Shown in pieces: positions 33,201-41,690 of a DNA stretch of 64,000 nt (its first letter is position 1; every line of letters begins with the position of its first letter). Made by a program: the position numbers and the translations under genes. The DNA comes from Eleusine coracana subsp. coracana. Taxonomy: Eukaryota > Streptophyta > Magnoliopsida > Poales > Poaceae. The DNA lies in NCBI GenBank assembly GCA_032690845.1, contig CM064417.1, forward strand, positions 28,086,536 through 28,150,535, written 5' to 3'. The notes under the pieces are model-generated. The model did no database searches. It was not told the DNA's origin and saw nothing but the letters and a program-made list of their open reading frames with translations.

Positions 33201-35056
33201 TGGTTGCTCCCCCTCTTTACCTTGGCGAGAAGACGGCCCCGGGGGTCCCAGACCCGTAGGAGGCCATTCTCAATCTCCATACGCGAGCCGTTCTTGTCCA
33301 GCTGTCCCAAGCTGATGATGGAGTTCCTCAACGCGGGGATGTAGTAGACTCCGGTGAGGAGCCTATGCTCACCGGACTTGGCGGTGAAAAGAATGGAGCC
33401 GACACCCTTGATCTCCACCCCGGAGGCGTCCCCAAACTTGACAGAGCCTCGGATGCTCGTGTCAAGGTCGGAGAAGTACTCCTGCCGTCCGGTCATGTGA
33501 TGGGTGGCGCCGGTGTCGAGGCACCACCCGTCACACTTGTCGTCGTTGGAGCCATCGCCGAGGAAGGCGCTTGCCTTTGACTCGTCGATGTGGAGAAGAG
33601 CTGTTGCTGCTGGAGGTAGCTCGATGCTTGCGTGTGCCAGAAGCAGAGCTGGCTCCTCCTCCACACGTGCGACGTGGGCCTGAGCCTGAGCCTGGCCGCG
33701 TCGTGGCTGCCGACACTCCCTAGCCCAATGGCCAGTCTTACCACAGTTGTGGCAGATGTCGTCTCGTGCCGGCTTTCGTTTGCCGGTGGCGCCGCCCTGG
33801 GCGCCTCCGCCCTGAGCGCCTCCACGGGGCTTGCCCGGCTTGCCACGCCTATGGCCGCCTGTCGAGGAGGAATACTCCCCCTTCTTCTCGTCACGCTGGC
33901 AAGCCTCCCACTGCTCCCGAGTGAGATGAAGCTTCCCGCCGATGGTGATAGGCCCCGAGTGAGGCCGTGGCTCGTCGTTGTCGACGACCTTGAGGCGACC
34001 TATCGCCTCTTCGATCGACATCGTGGAGAGGTCCAACATTGACTCGACCGAGCGAGCAATCTGCTTGTACCTCTCGGGGACGCAGCGGAGGAGCTTCTCT
34101 ACAGCTCTCTCTTCGTCGTAGGTGTCATCGCCGAACTGCACCATCTTGTGCAGCAAAGTGTTGAGACGAAAAGCAAAATCATCAAGGTCCTCACCTGGTT
34201 TGAAGGCCAGGTTCTCCCACTCCTTGCGAAATGCCTGCAGTGTGGACCTACGGGCACGGTCGCTGCCGATGCGTGCCGCAGCAATGGCGTCCCAGGCTGC
34301 CTTGGCTGTCCGCTTCTTGGAAAGCGTGAACTGCATCTCAGCCGGGACAGCGGCAATGAGGGCATCCAGTGCCCGTCGATCGTCGTCGTAGTCAACATCG
34401 CCGTACCGGACTGCATCCCACATGTGCCGCACCTGGAGCCTCACCCTCATCACCGCAGCCCACTCGACGTAGTTGGTCTTGGTGAGGGTAGGCCACCCGC
34501 CACCGGGACCGACTTCCCTGATGATAGCCTGGACCCCGTGGTGTCCACAGCGCCGGTCCGGGGAGGGAGAGTCGCGCTGCCTGTGAGAGCCACGACCTCC
34601 GTCGACCCGACCACCACTAGGAGTGTGACCGCCGCACGCGTCCCCTCCAGAAACGCTGCCCGCGCGTCCACGCCCGTCTGGGCTGCCGCCACCACGCCCG
34701 TGGGGGTGCGCAGCCACCCACCGCGCCGCCCGCTCCTGCGCTGCCTCCTGCTCCCGCACCGCCTCTAGCTCCCTGAGCTCTTCGTCGATGTTGCCATCAG
34801 CAACAGAGCCGCCAACGCTGCCACCACGCAGAGCCTCAAGGTCTGCCGCGGCCGCACGCGCTGCATCCGCCGCCGCCACTGCCGCCGCCTCCGCCCTTGC
34901 TGCTGCCAGCTCCGCCGCTGCCAGCCTTGACGCCCTCGCCGCCACCGCAGCGGCTGCTGCCGCTGCACGCTCGCGCTCCTCTGCCGCGGCGAGCTCGGCC
35001 TCCTGCCGAAGTCGCTCGCTCGAGGCGACCGAACGCCGAGAATGTTCTGCGGACAT
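30284..35056 (-). CDS. Copia gag-pol polyprotein, intact
   Basis: A single 1,590-residue frame from ATG at 35056. Order of domains: Ala-rich, probably coiled-coil N-terminus (1-105), Gly/Arg/His-rich linker (110-175), UBN2-type gag (about 185-360), CCHC zinc knuckle CHNCGKTGHWAREC (435-448), aspartic protease with DTGA (514-517), integrase zinc finger (H645, H650, C678, C681) and core (D709, D772, E808), a Ser/Pro/Thr linker (960-1020), reverse transcriptase (first Asp 1183, YVDD 1268-1271), and RNase H (D1433, E1474, D1510), ending LADLLTKPLGRIKFLELCSR. All catalytic residues I can check are present and there are no stops or frameshifts. The protease-integrase-RT-RNase H order defines Ty1/Copia. 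The lineage within Copia is not assigned. Confidence 0.95.
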   Translation of the reverse strand: MSAEHSRRSVASSERLRQEAELAAAEERERAAAAAAAVAARASRLAAAELAAARAEAAAVAAADAARAAAADLEALRGGSVGGSVADGNIDEELRELEAVREQEAAQERAARWVAAHPHGRGGGSPDGRGRAGSVSGGDACGGHTPSGGRVDGGRGSHRQRDSPSPDRRCGHHGVQAIIREVGPGGGWPTLTKTNYVEWAAVMRVRLQVRHMWDAVRYGDVDYDDDRRALDALIAAVPAEMQFTLSKKRTAKAAWDAIAAARIGSDRARRSTLQAFRKEWENLAFKPGEDLDDFAFRLNTLLHKMVQFGDDTYDEERAVEKLLRCVPERYKQIARSVESMLDLSTMSIEEAIGRLKVVDNDEPRPHSGPITIGGKLHLTREQWEACQRDEKKGEYSSSTGGHRRGKPGKPRGGAQGGGAQGGATGKRKPARDDICHNCGKTGHWARECRQPRRGQAQAQAHVARVEEEPALLLAHASIELPPAATALLHIDESKASAFLGDGSNDDKCDGWCLDTGATHHMTGRQEYFSDLDTSIRGSVKFGDASGVEIKGVGSILFTAKSGEHRLLTGVYYIPALRNSIISLGQLDKNGSRMEIENGLLRVWDPRGRLLAKVKRGSNHLYILHIEVAQPLCLAARRDDDAWRWHERFGHLNFEALKQLGVKEMVRDLPHIDHVEQLCDVCVLTKQRRFPFPQQTSFRAKERLELVHGDLCGPVTPATPGGRRYFLLLVDDLSRYMWVMVLGSKGEAADAIRRAQAAAEAECGRKLRVLRTDNGGEFTAAEFAAYCAEEGIQRHYSAPYSPQQNGVVERRNQTVVGMARALLKQRGMPAVFWGEAVVTAVYILNRSPTKALDGKTPYEAWHGRKPTVFHLRTFGCLAFAKELGHIGKLDDRSTPGVFIGYAEGSKAYRILDPKTQCVRTTRDVVFDEGQGWAWDKAVDDGSTPTYDFTIEYVHFEEAGGAGSSSSPSVPEPPPTPALTTATSSSSTLPQPASPRTPAPTATPSGTSTPTQAHVEQSPVELATPLSRDEERIDAYHDSEPLRYRTMEDILGDQPVPGPALRDLKAQLHLACDDGEPRSFAEAERDGAWRAAMQSEMDAVAENRTWEVADLPRGQRAITLKWVFKLKRDEAGAIVKHKARLVARGFVQQEGIDFDDAFAPVARMESVRLLLALAAQEGWCVHHMDVKSAFLNGDLKEEVYVHQPPGFVIPGKEDKVLRLRKALYGLRQAPRAWNAKLDSTLKGMGFEQSPHEAAIYRRGNGGNALLVGVYVDDLVITGTKDAEVAAFKEDMKATFQMSDLGPLSFYLGIEVHQDDSGITLRQTAYAKRIVELAGLTDCNPALTPMEEKLKLSRHSTAKEVDATQYRRLVGSLRYLAHTRPDLAFSVGYVSRFMQRPTTEHQQAVKRIIRYVAGTLDHGIYYPRCRGEAHFIGYSDSDHAGDIDTSKSTSGILFFLGKCLVSWQSVKQPVVAMSSCEAEYVAASTASTQALWLARLLGDLLGRDTEAVELRVDSMSALALAKNPVFHERSRHIRVRYHLIRDCLKEGSIKASYINTNDQLADLLTKPLGRIKFLELCSRIGMVQPPHKTTHKT

Positions 35057-35222
35057 GGCACGCCACTAGGGGGCTGCTGCGTGGGGAAGAGGCTGCCCCT
35101 GACGAGCTGCTGCTGCTCTGAGCAGGGGAAGGAAGATGTGCAGGGACAACAGATGTTCCTGCTGCTGACTGAGAGGCTAGGGAGGGAGATGAGCAGGAGA
35201 TGTTTAGGCTACAAGACAACAC

Positions 35223-35235
35223 GGCTCTGATACCA
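35223..35235 (-). promoter_or_regulatory. Primer binding site of the Copia element (tRNA-iMet)
   Basis: Minus strand TGGTATCAGAGCC, two bases inside the 5' LTR. This is the standard plant Copia site matching the 3' end of initiator tRNA-Met. Confidence 0.95.
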
Positions 35236-35359
35236 GATGTTAGAAACTGAACTGTAACTCTCATTGAGAGAGGATGACACTAGGAGATGGGGCAATTTTC
35301 TGGTTTATTTCTCACACAACTCACACAATGCCATGCCAACCCAAGGGGTTGTGGATACA

Positions 35360-35368
35360 TATTTATAG
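35360..35368 (-). promoter_or_regulatory. TATA box in the Copia 5' LTR
   Basis: Minus strand CTATAAATA, about 250 bp into the LTR in element sense; a duplicate is at 30020-30028 in the 3' LTR. Confidence 0.75.
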
Positions 35369-35480
35369 CTGGCCAAGAGCCAGCATATTCTAATATGCTG
35401 GTCTAAGATGCTAGTCTAAAAGCATAAAGCAAGTGCAGCCTAGATGATCTAATGCAGTCCTAGATGCTGTCCTAACTACT

Positions 35481-35565
35481 GTCCTATACAGGACCAAGAT
35501 GCTGTCCTATACAAGGACTAATATGCTGTCCTATACAAGGACTAATATGCTGTCCTGGACAGGAC
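35481..35565. repeat. Array of four GTCCT/AGGAC hairpins in U3
   Basis: GTCCTATACAGGAC, GTCCTATACAAGGAC twice, and GTCCTGGACAGGAC, spaced 23-24 bp apart. Each is a 5-bp inverted repeat with a 4-5-base loop, upstream of the TATA box. The same array is at 30141-30225. The regular spacing suggests protein binding sites or enhancer units. Confidence 0.75.
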
Positions 35566-36014
35566 CAGCAGTCAAACAAAGACCAAGACCAAACAGTACA
35601 AGACTTATTCCATCAAAGCCGAGGTGCCCATCTGAACCTCAAACACGCAGAAAAGGCTCGTATTCTTTTCAACAAGATTCCAGGTGCATGATGAAACCTC
35701 AGACTACAGTAGTGATTACCCTTTGCATGACTTGAGAATATTTTTATTCCTTGCAAGATATTTATTTGTACATGGGCTTATTTAGTTATTTTTAATGCCG
35801 CTTGATATACATTTTATGATTTTTTGTTCAGTCCATTGCTAATGTAATGACTGCTTTCTTTTTAGCACTTGTTGAAACTCTGGTAGCGAAGACCAGGTCA
35901 TGGGAGGAAAACCGTGGTCTGTCCTTTATGTATGATGGTGGACCGCTTCTAGCTATGTTGGATGAGTATGTTATGCTCAGGCATGAAGGAGAAGAAGAGA
36001 AGAAAAGAATGCGG

Positions 36015-38101
36015 ATAAGTGCCACATGCATTAAATCCGCAGGCCATAGGTCCAGTTTTATGTCCAGTTAACATCTGGTACTCTACCTGTTGCATTTTGC
36101 CTTCACCAATGTGCCATTTTTTGCCGTCTTCCAATCCAACTTGCAACATCTGCGAATTTCACTTGCTGGGTAGTACAACTGAAGCTTAAGACAGAACTTC
36201 AGTTGGATTATATGACCTGACAAAATCATTCTGGTCCCATCCTAATTGCAAGACGATCAAAAAAATCCATGGCAATCCAGCATAGCTCATCGATCCACTA
36301 TTCTCAGGGCCACCTGAGAGAGCAACAAGTAGAATTTAATTACAAATATAAGCTTAGTCTCTGGGGGATCCTTCACCGAGACGGGCTACCAGGTCATCAA
36401 TTTGGTATGGAAACAACTAGCTGAGATGCAAAAAGAAGGTTCATATTTTGCAACAAAGCATATGATCCGAAAAAACATGTTCATGTATTTTTTTTTCTGA
36501 CAGTGGTTGGTTCCATACCCAACACCGGTAACATAAAGTTTGTAGCATCCACTTATAAAAGGCTGAAGATTCTCCTACTATCCATTTTTTTCATTCTCTG
36601 TTTGTTGTTGTTAAACAGCCTGCATAAAGTCTGGCTGCATATAAGTAGTCATTACATGTATTTTTTTTCTAACAGCATGGTTCTTGATCAATCATAATAT
36701 TCTACACGTATTGTGTATATCATCTTTACAGGATTCTTAACCCCTATAAACCCCACCCCCTAAATTTACATGTAGTTCATGCTATACCTCCCCTTCAAGA
36801 TGCCCATGGACTTCTACATGACTTTGTGAATATGGCATATCCTAGGCCTTTGTTCAGTTGGCAGTCAGTCATTTCATGGCCACTTGAATGTTTTATCTAA
36901 TTGCAGAAGATATTATTATGAGAGATATTGTGCAGTTCATCTTCTCAATCAGATCCATGTTATGCCCAATATGCTTTTACTAAGCTATTAGTAGCCTTTG
37001 CATCTAATTGGCACGCATGCTTTGAGCATACTGCATCAAGTTTTCTTCTGGGTTTTTATTCATGACTGTCATCCTGAGCACTGGGCAGTCATGGTAACAT
37101 CTGAACAAGTGAAAATAACTTTATTTGGTCACATTGGAATTATGAGAGATTGTTCTTCGTTTTTGATGACTGGCACTACAAGTTATATCAAATTTTGAAG
37201 ATTCCCTCAAATTTGCTTTTGATGACTGGTACTACAAGTGCTGGATCTATTCTACATCATGATTCCTGACCATGTATTGGGCGTTTCCTCTGCATTAGTC
37301 GTATTGGCTCTACTGGTTTATGTCCTACGGGGTCATCCTGGACCTCTGCTACTTGTAGCTAATTGAATAATCATATGGCTCAAGGCTGTGGTAAGCCAAA
37401 TGAGTTTTTGTGTTGCCTCACCTCAATGTAGCTCCATCAAATTTTTATTCTTTGATGACATAATGTTTCTTTTTATAAAACGTTCACCTTACTGACTTGT
37501 AGGGAGACGAGATTCCAGGGATCTTGACTTCAGATTCAGGCATGAGAGAAGGCCCTCACCCCATGGGAGGTATTCCCCTGAAAGAGATACCAGAGGTCGT
37601 TCATTTTGTGATGACAAAGCAAGTTCTCAAGATAGGGGTAATCACTTTATCTATGCATGACAAAAGTCATAAGTCACATAATGTATTATATCTCTTAATT
37701 CCCTTGCGCTTAATTTTGTATTATGATGCTTAGCATGACAATACGATAGGATGGCAGTGATAAACCAACAGTAGAATTTTTCGCTGTGTCTGATTAACAG
37801 AAATAGGACGTCTGACGTAGATACTTTTTGTGTTAACAGATTATTAAAATTCTTATATTGTTCTACTGGTTTTGGCAGGATGTCACCTTCCTCTCTTAAT
37901 TGTGGCATTGGAATGCTTCATTTTGATCTTGACAAGGGATACGATATAAATCTTTATAAGATATATTGCAAGAACATGGAGCATCTTAATTAGTTATAAA
38001 TCATTTTGTTATTTGTCCTGTAGTGGCGGAGGACCATTGTGTGTAAAGTCATATATATGGGATGTTAGTAAAAAGCTTGATTTGCTGTCCATTAATGGAG
38101 C
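36015..38101 (+). other. Helitron interior with exon-like pieces of unrecognised origin
   Basis: An exon-like block at 37503-37637 has an acceptor (CTTGTAG) and donor (GTAATC), is open for exactly 45 codons and reads GDEIPGILTSDSGMREGPHP then MGGIPLKEIPEVVHFVMTKQ. Another, starting at 38034 after CTGTAG, reads GGPLCVKSYIWDVSKK and continues past the hAT insertion. A third stretch near 36774 reads VHAIPPLQDAHGLLHDFVNM in one frame. I recognise none of these families. They do not look like the C-terminal part of MAP65, so a second captured gene is likely. Confidence 0.45.
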
Positions 38102-38109
38102 GTTCTGTG

Positions 38110-40337
38110 TATACCTGGCCAACAGGCCGTGCCGGGTTGGCTCGGCACGAGCCCGCAACGGGCTGTGCTAAGCTGCTGATAGCTTAATGGGCCAGCACGG
38201 CCTGCCTTGCCAACGGGCTGTGCCGTGTTGGCATGACGGGCTTGTGATCAAGCCCAAGCACGGCATGGAGTGTTTTAAACGGACTGGGCCGGCCTGTCAG
38301 CACGACAGGCCTTTTGTGCCAGGCCAGTTTGAGCCCGCCTTTGTAAATAAGCAAAAAAAATAGCCACATTATTTCTTTCAAAATTTTGCAATTGTCAAGT
38401 GTAAAATATTTGATCAGATTCTCACAAGATTACAAAATCATAGCTGAACAACTTAACAAAATAGCTAGCCTATAGATGAAGTCATGAAGATGATCACAGA
38501 ACACAGATTCACAGATTGTCATAAGTCACAACATTGCAATTTACAGATTTACAACAACATTAGTGGCAACTGACAAGTTCATATGTGACCATGCTCCAAA
38601 ATAGAGATCACCAAGCTTTAGAAAGAGGCGATTACATTATAAAAGTGGCTGTCTTGTTAAAAACCTTTAGGTAAAACCTTATATCAACTACATGAGGATA
38701 AAACTCTAAAGGGAAAAATAGTACAGTCATGCCTCTTTTAGTGATTTCACCAGTCCACCATCTTCGGCTCCTCATCCTAATAAATAAGATGCACCTCAAT
38801 TTAGAAGTAGAAATTACAAAACAGATGCAAATTTAGAAATTGAAATAATGCAGTTGTGGAAATAGGAACAGTCATGATATCTTTAGCTAGAATTAAGAGA
38901 ACAAGATAGATCCTTTTGTAATCTTCTCACCACCGAAGCAAATTAAAGGAATCATCAAACTCAGAAATAGGATCACTATCCAAATAAGATGCTAACTCAG
39001 AAACAGACAAAACAGGATTAGAAGAAGCACATGCATCAGTAGAAGTAGGAGTTGATGGCCTACCAAAGATCCTATTCCATGAACATAATTTCTTACCTGC
39101 TCCATTGTTATTCTATTACGGTCTCTAGTAGTTGTTTGTCTAGAAACATGTCTGAAGTTAGGATTATGAGCAATCCTAATGTAATCCTCCCATGCAGACT
39201 GTTCACCAATATTTAAAGGCAGACCAAGTCTAGCAATCAATCGACAAAGCTCTGTCCTAGCTACTTCAGGACTATAAATATAACTTTGAATCTGACCATC
39301 AGAGCTAAATTGCAGTTGAGATTGAGAAAATGAACTAGCAGCGAGAGCTTTCCTTTTGCATGATTTCACATGGCGAATCAAATGACCAGTGCCGCCAGTA
39401 GAGCTAGCAGAGAGTTTAGATTTGCAGTAGTTACAGCGAGCACCACACCTGATTTCCTTACCGTTGACGATTGTTTTGAGCTCCTCCATGTCATTCCAGA
39501 CGCCCGATGTTCTAGCCCTCGTCCTGTTGCCGACGGCGGTGCTCGTCATTAGGCTCGCATCGATGTCGACTAGAGTCGAGGCACTCGTGCCGAACAGGGC
39601 GTCAGCTGCATCTGCAATGGCGGCGGCATCTTCGTCATCGCCGTGCTCACCCTGGAGGTGGAGGTCGTCGTTGATGGAGCCTCCTTCATCCATCGGCGCC
39701 GACGAGCTCGAGGAAGCCCGATCTGCTACCCGCGGTACATGTCATCAGAGTCCAACACGATGAGCCTGGTGAAGGTCGTGGTTGGCGATGCTACCGGCCA
39801 TGGACGACGAGCGACGAACTTCAAGGCGCACGACGGGGCAAGAAAAGAAGCGAGATGTCAAGGCCTCCAAGGCGTGCCGCGTGCGCCCGCGGCAGTAGAT
39901 GGAGTCGAAGGCCAGGCGAGGCGAGGGCGAGGTCGCGAGGTAGGCGGAGGCGCGGAGCCGGGCGGTGGCCGGGGTTGCGGCGGCGGCGGGGTGAGCGAGG
40001 AGGGGAGGAAGAAAAATGAGACCGGCTAGGGTTTGAAGATCGATCGAGTGAGGGCATATATATGCTAGGCTGAAATCCTTAACGGGCCACTTGGGCCGTG
40101 CTCGTGCCGGGCCGGCCACCATGGGCTAAACGGACTAAATGACGGGCCGAACGGGCCTATGCTAACGGGCCGTGCTTGGGCCGACATGACGGGCTTGAGG
40201 CCAGGCCCAAGCACGGCCTGTCACAGGCTTCGTGCCGGCACGGCCTGTTGGCCACCATGCCGGGCTGTGCTTGGGCCGGGCCAAAAATGGCGGGCTTCGT
40301 GCCGGCCTGTTTAGCCCGGCCCAAGTGGTCTGGTATA
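38110..40337 (-). mobile_element. Internally deleted hAT transposon
   Basis: The ends read inward are TATACCTGGCC (left) and TATACCAGACC (right), flanked by GTTCTGTG (38102-38109) and ATTCTGTG (40338-40345), an 8-bp TSD with one difference. About 230 bp inside each end are dense GGGC[CT]-, GGCACG- and ACGGGC-type repeats in both orientations, acting as subterminal repeats. The interior keeps only the N-terminal part of a BED-type transposase on the minus strand. Confidence 0.7.
38992..39693 (-). pseudogene. hAT transposase, N-terminal BED-finger fragment
   Basis: Starts MDEGGSINDDLHLQGEHGDD, with an acidic N-terminus, then a BED zinc finger: VWNDMEELKTIVNGK with CNYC (CX2C) and HLIRHVKSC. 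This is followed by the conserved hAT stretch SYIYSPEVARTELCRLIARL and WEDYIRIAHNPNF. The family's next section (catalytic DDE and the dimerisation region, several hundred residues) is absent; reading continues as a hydrophobic tail after a possible donor GAGCAG/GTAAGA near 39094. A TATA-like CATATATATG lies upstream at about 40054-40063. It could still bind element ends and act as a repressor, but cannot catalyse transposition. Confidence 0.75.
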
Positions 40338-40345
40338 ATTCTGTG

Positions 40346-40932
40346 TATGGATATCCGAAAATTTCCCAAGGAGAAACCAACGCTGAGGGTGCATGCAGAT
40401 GAGTTGACCCCTAAATTGAGACCTCGACGGCTGTAGTCAGCTTGCCTATATGTTGTGAAACAACAATATTTGATCGTGTGATGAGAGTGTTGTTGATTAA
40501 TAACGTCCAATAGCAATTGCCAAGATGCTCCGATTCCGACGATTTTTTGACATACTACCCTAGGTTACGAAAGCAAACAACAGGCGGCCTCGTCTCTCCC
40601 ACACACCGCTTTAGAGGCTATTGGCCAGGAAAACACCCTTTAAACCCTTAGACTATTTTACGACCACGGAAGGAGGCCGCCGGCTGCTTTGACAGATTCT
40701 ATGGAAGCCAATCGAGCTCGACGGGAGCCACACACCGCCAAACAATTTTAATACATTGACTTAGTAGAATTAAATGTATATTATGTATTTAATTATTTTG
40801 ATGATATTGTTTTTTTATTTGTGAATAGTATGCACCATGTATGTCCGAGCTTATCGACTATGAGTGTATCTAATGTCCTGTTTATATATAGATTTAAGTT
40901 ACACCCGTAGCAACATACAGACATTTTGCTAA
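40346..40932 (+). other. Helitron 3' part, including end of an interrupted exon
   Basis: The exon entered at 38034 continues here in the same frame (WISENFPRRNQR) to a TGA at 40384 once the hAT element and one TSD copy are removed. The rest is AT-rich. The last 33 bases hold the degenerate hairpin CCCGTAGCAACATACAGAC and terminal GCTAA. Confidence 0.5.
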
Positions 40933-41690
40933 TAAAATACTAGAAATCCAACTTGCCCAGCTAGCTGCTGTTGTTCCTCCCTTAGAGTCGGGAAAGGTCC
41001 CGGGGCAGCCCGATTCTCCCGTTGAAATTGTTAATATGGTGACCACGAGAGGGGGTAAGACCACTTGGATCCGCCATATCCTAACACTGCAGGGAAGGAT
41101 AAGGAAAGAAAAGGAAGTACCTTCAAGCAAGGAAGAGCTGGCGTGCCCCACGATTGCTTGCTCAATCGGAGATCAGAAGTTCGACCACGCCCTGTGCGAC
41201 CTTGGTGCAAGCGTGAGCGTGATGCCCAAGGCGGTCTTCGAGAAACTACACTACACAGCTCTATCCCCTGCGCTGATGTAACTTCAGTTGGCCGATTCAT
41301 CGATCGCTATCCAGAGGAAATTGCAGAAGGTGTCCTGGAAAAAATCCGGGATTGCTTCATCCCTGTAGATTTTGTGGTGCTCGACATGGATGTTGAGAAA
41401 AATCGCCGCTCATTCTTGGGCGCTTGTTTCTGAGCACCACTGATGCACACATTGATGTTGGGGCCGGAGAAATCCGTTTTCTCATCAATGGGAAGGAGGA
41501 GAAGTTTGATTTTCAGTTAAGGAGAGAGCAGTGCTCAATGATTAAGATCAAGTACGGGCCAAACCCAAAGAATATTCAAGAGGTCGATGTAATACCCTCG
41601 AAAAAGGATAGCCTCATTCTCTACATGAAGAAGATCATGTCAAAGGAGATGCCGTACCGTTTCAAGAAGAAGAATGACGTGGACAAGGGT
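40933..41690 (+). pseudogene. Element A gag-protease, second part, broken
   Basis: Resumes the gag tail directly after the Helitron (frame KILEIQLAQLAAVVPP), then an aspartic-protease region with CDLGASVSVMPKAVFEK, keeping D-L-G-A-S, and a broken downstream stretch with LSTTDAHIDVGAGEI. A stop at 41279 and frame changes near 41330-41430 disable it. It ends in a Lys-rich KKKNDVDKG at the next insertion and resumes at 46128. No reverse transcriptase follows. Confidence 0.75.

Larger units (their letters stand above)
29898..35615 (-). mobile_element. Intact Copia LTR retrotransposon, young
   Basis: A complete 5,718-bp element on the minus strand. The two 378-bp LTRs are identical in my line-by-line comparison, and the TSD is a perfect AAGCC (29893-29897 and 35616-35620). 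It has a tRNA-Met primer site, a polypurine tract and one uninterrupted gag-pol frame. The GC-rich interior contrasts with its AT-rich LTRs and the surrounding Helitron DNA. It is inserted in MAP65 exon 4. All parts needed for autonomous movement are present. Confidence 0.95.
35238..35615 (-). repeat. 5' LTR of the Copia element, with promoter
   Basis: Identical to the LTR at 29898-30275. In element sense the U3 holds four short inverted repeats (35481-35565), then a TATA box CTATAAATA at 35368-35360. Transcription would start roughly 30 bases further on. The AT-rich U3 lies upstream of a GC-rich coding region. Confidence 0.95.
28973..36014 (+). pseudogene. MAP65 microtubule-associated protein fragment: five decayed exons, Copia in exon 4
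   Basis: Five consecutive exons of a plant MAP65 (PRC1/Ase1 family, microtubule bundling) keep their order and introns. Exon 1 (28973-29081) reads KSISNDTLSKLDKTVATLNE then shifts frame. Exon 2 (29169-29305) reads LQELAGQLYDLWDLMDPP, with a late frameshift and stop. Exon 3 (29396-29707) is open: AEVEVQRLDQLKYSKMKEIA through VERWMSACEEEIWLEDYNR. Exon 4 (29873-29897 plus 35621-35683 after TSD removal) reads RGAHLNLKHAEKARILFNK. Exon 5 (35866-36014) reads ALVETLVAKTRSWEENRG and LAMLDEYVMLRHEGEEEKK. Its donor position reads ATAAGT, apparently mutated from GTAAGT. The N-terminal start and the C-terminal microtubule-binding exons are missing. This is a captured, non-functional piece; it could still be transcribed. 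Confidence 0.85.
27890..40932 (+). mobile_element. Gene-capturing Helitron inside element A
   Basis: It starts TATCTACTACC, one base off the grass Helitron start TCTMTAYTAM, and ends ACACCCGTAGCAAC...CATTTTGCTAA. The end is CTRR preceded by a degenerate hairpin and followed by T. The host gag reads AGCTTTAA at the left and TAAAATACTAG at the right. Joining these restores the reading frame and the length seen in B and C, so insertion was exactly between A and T without TSD. After removing the nested Copia and hAT elements the Helitron is about 5.1 kb. It carries MAP65 exons and other exon-like pieces but no Rep/helicase, so it is non-autonomous. Confidence 0.8.

Noticed and set aside
30417..34768. 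Many plus-strand frames opposite the Copia gag-pol
   Set aside because: All are antisense shadows of the GC-rich gag-pol reading frame.
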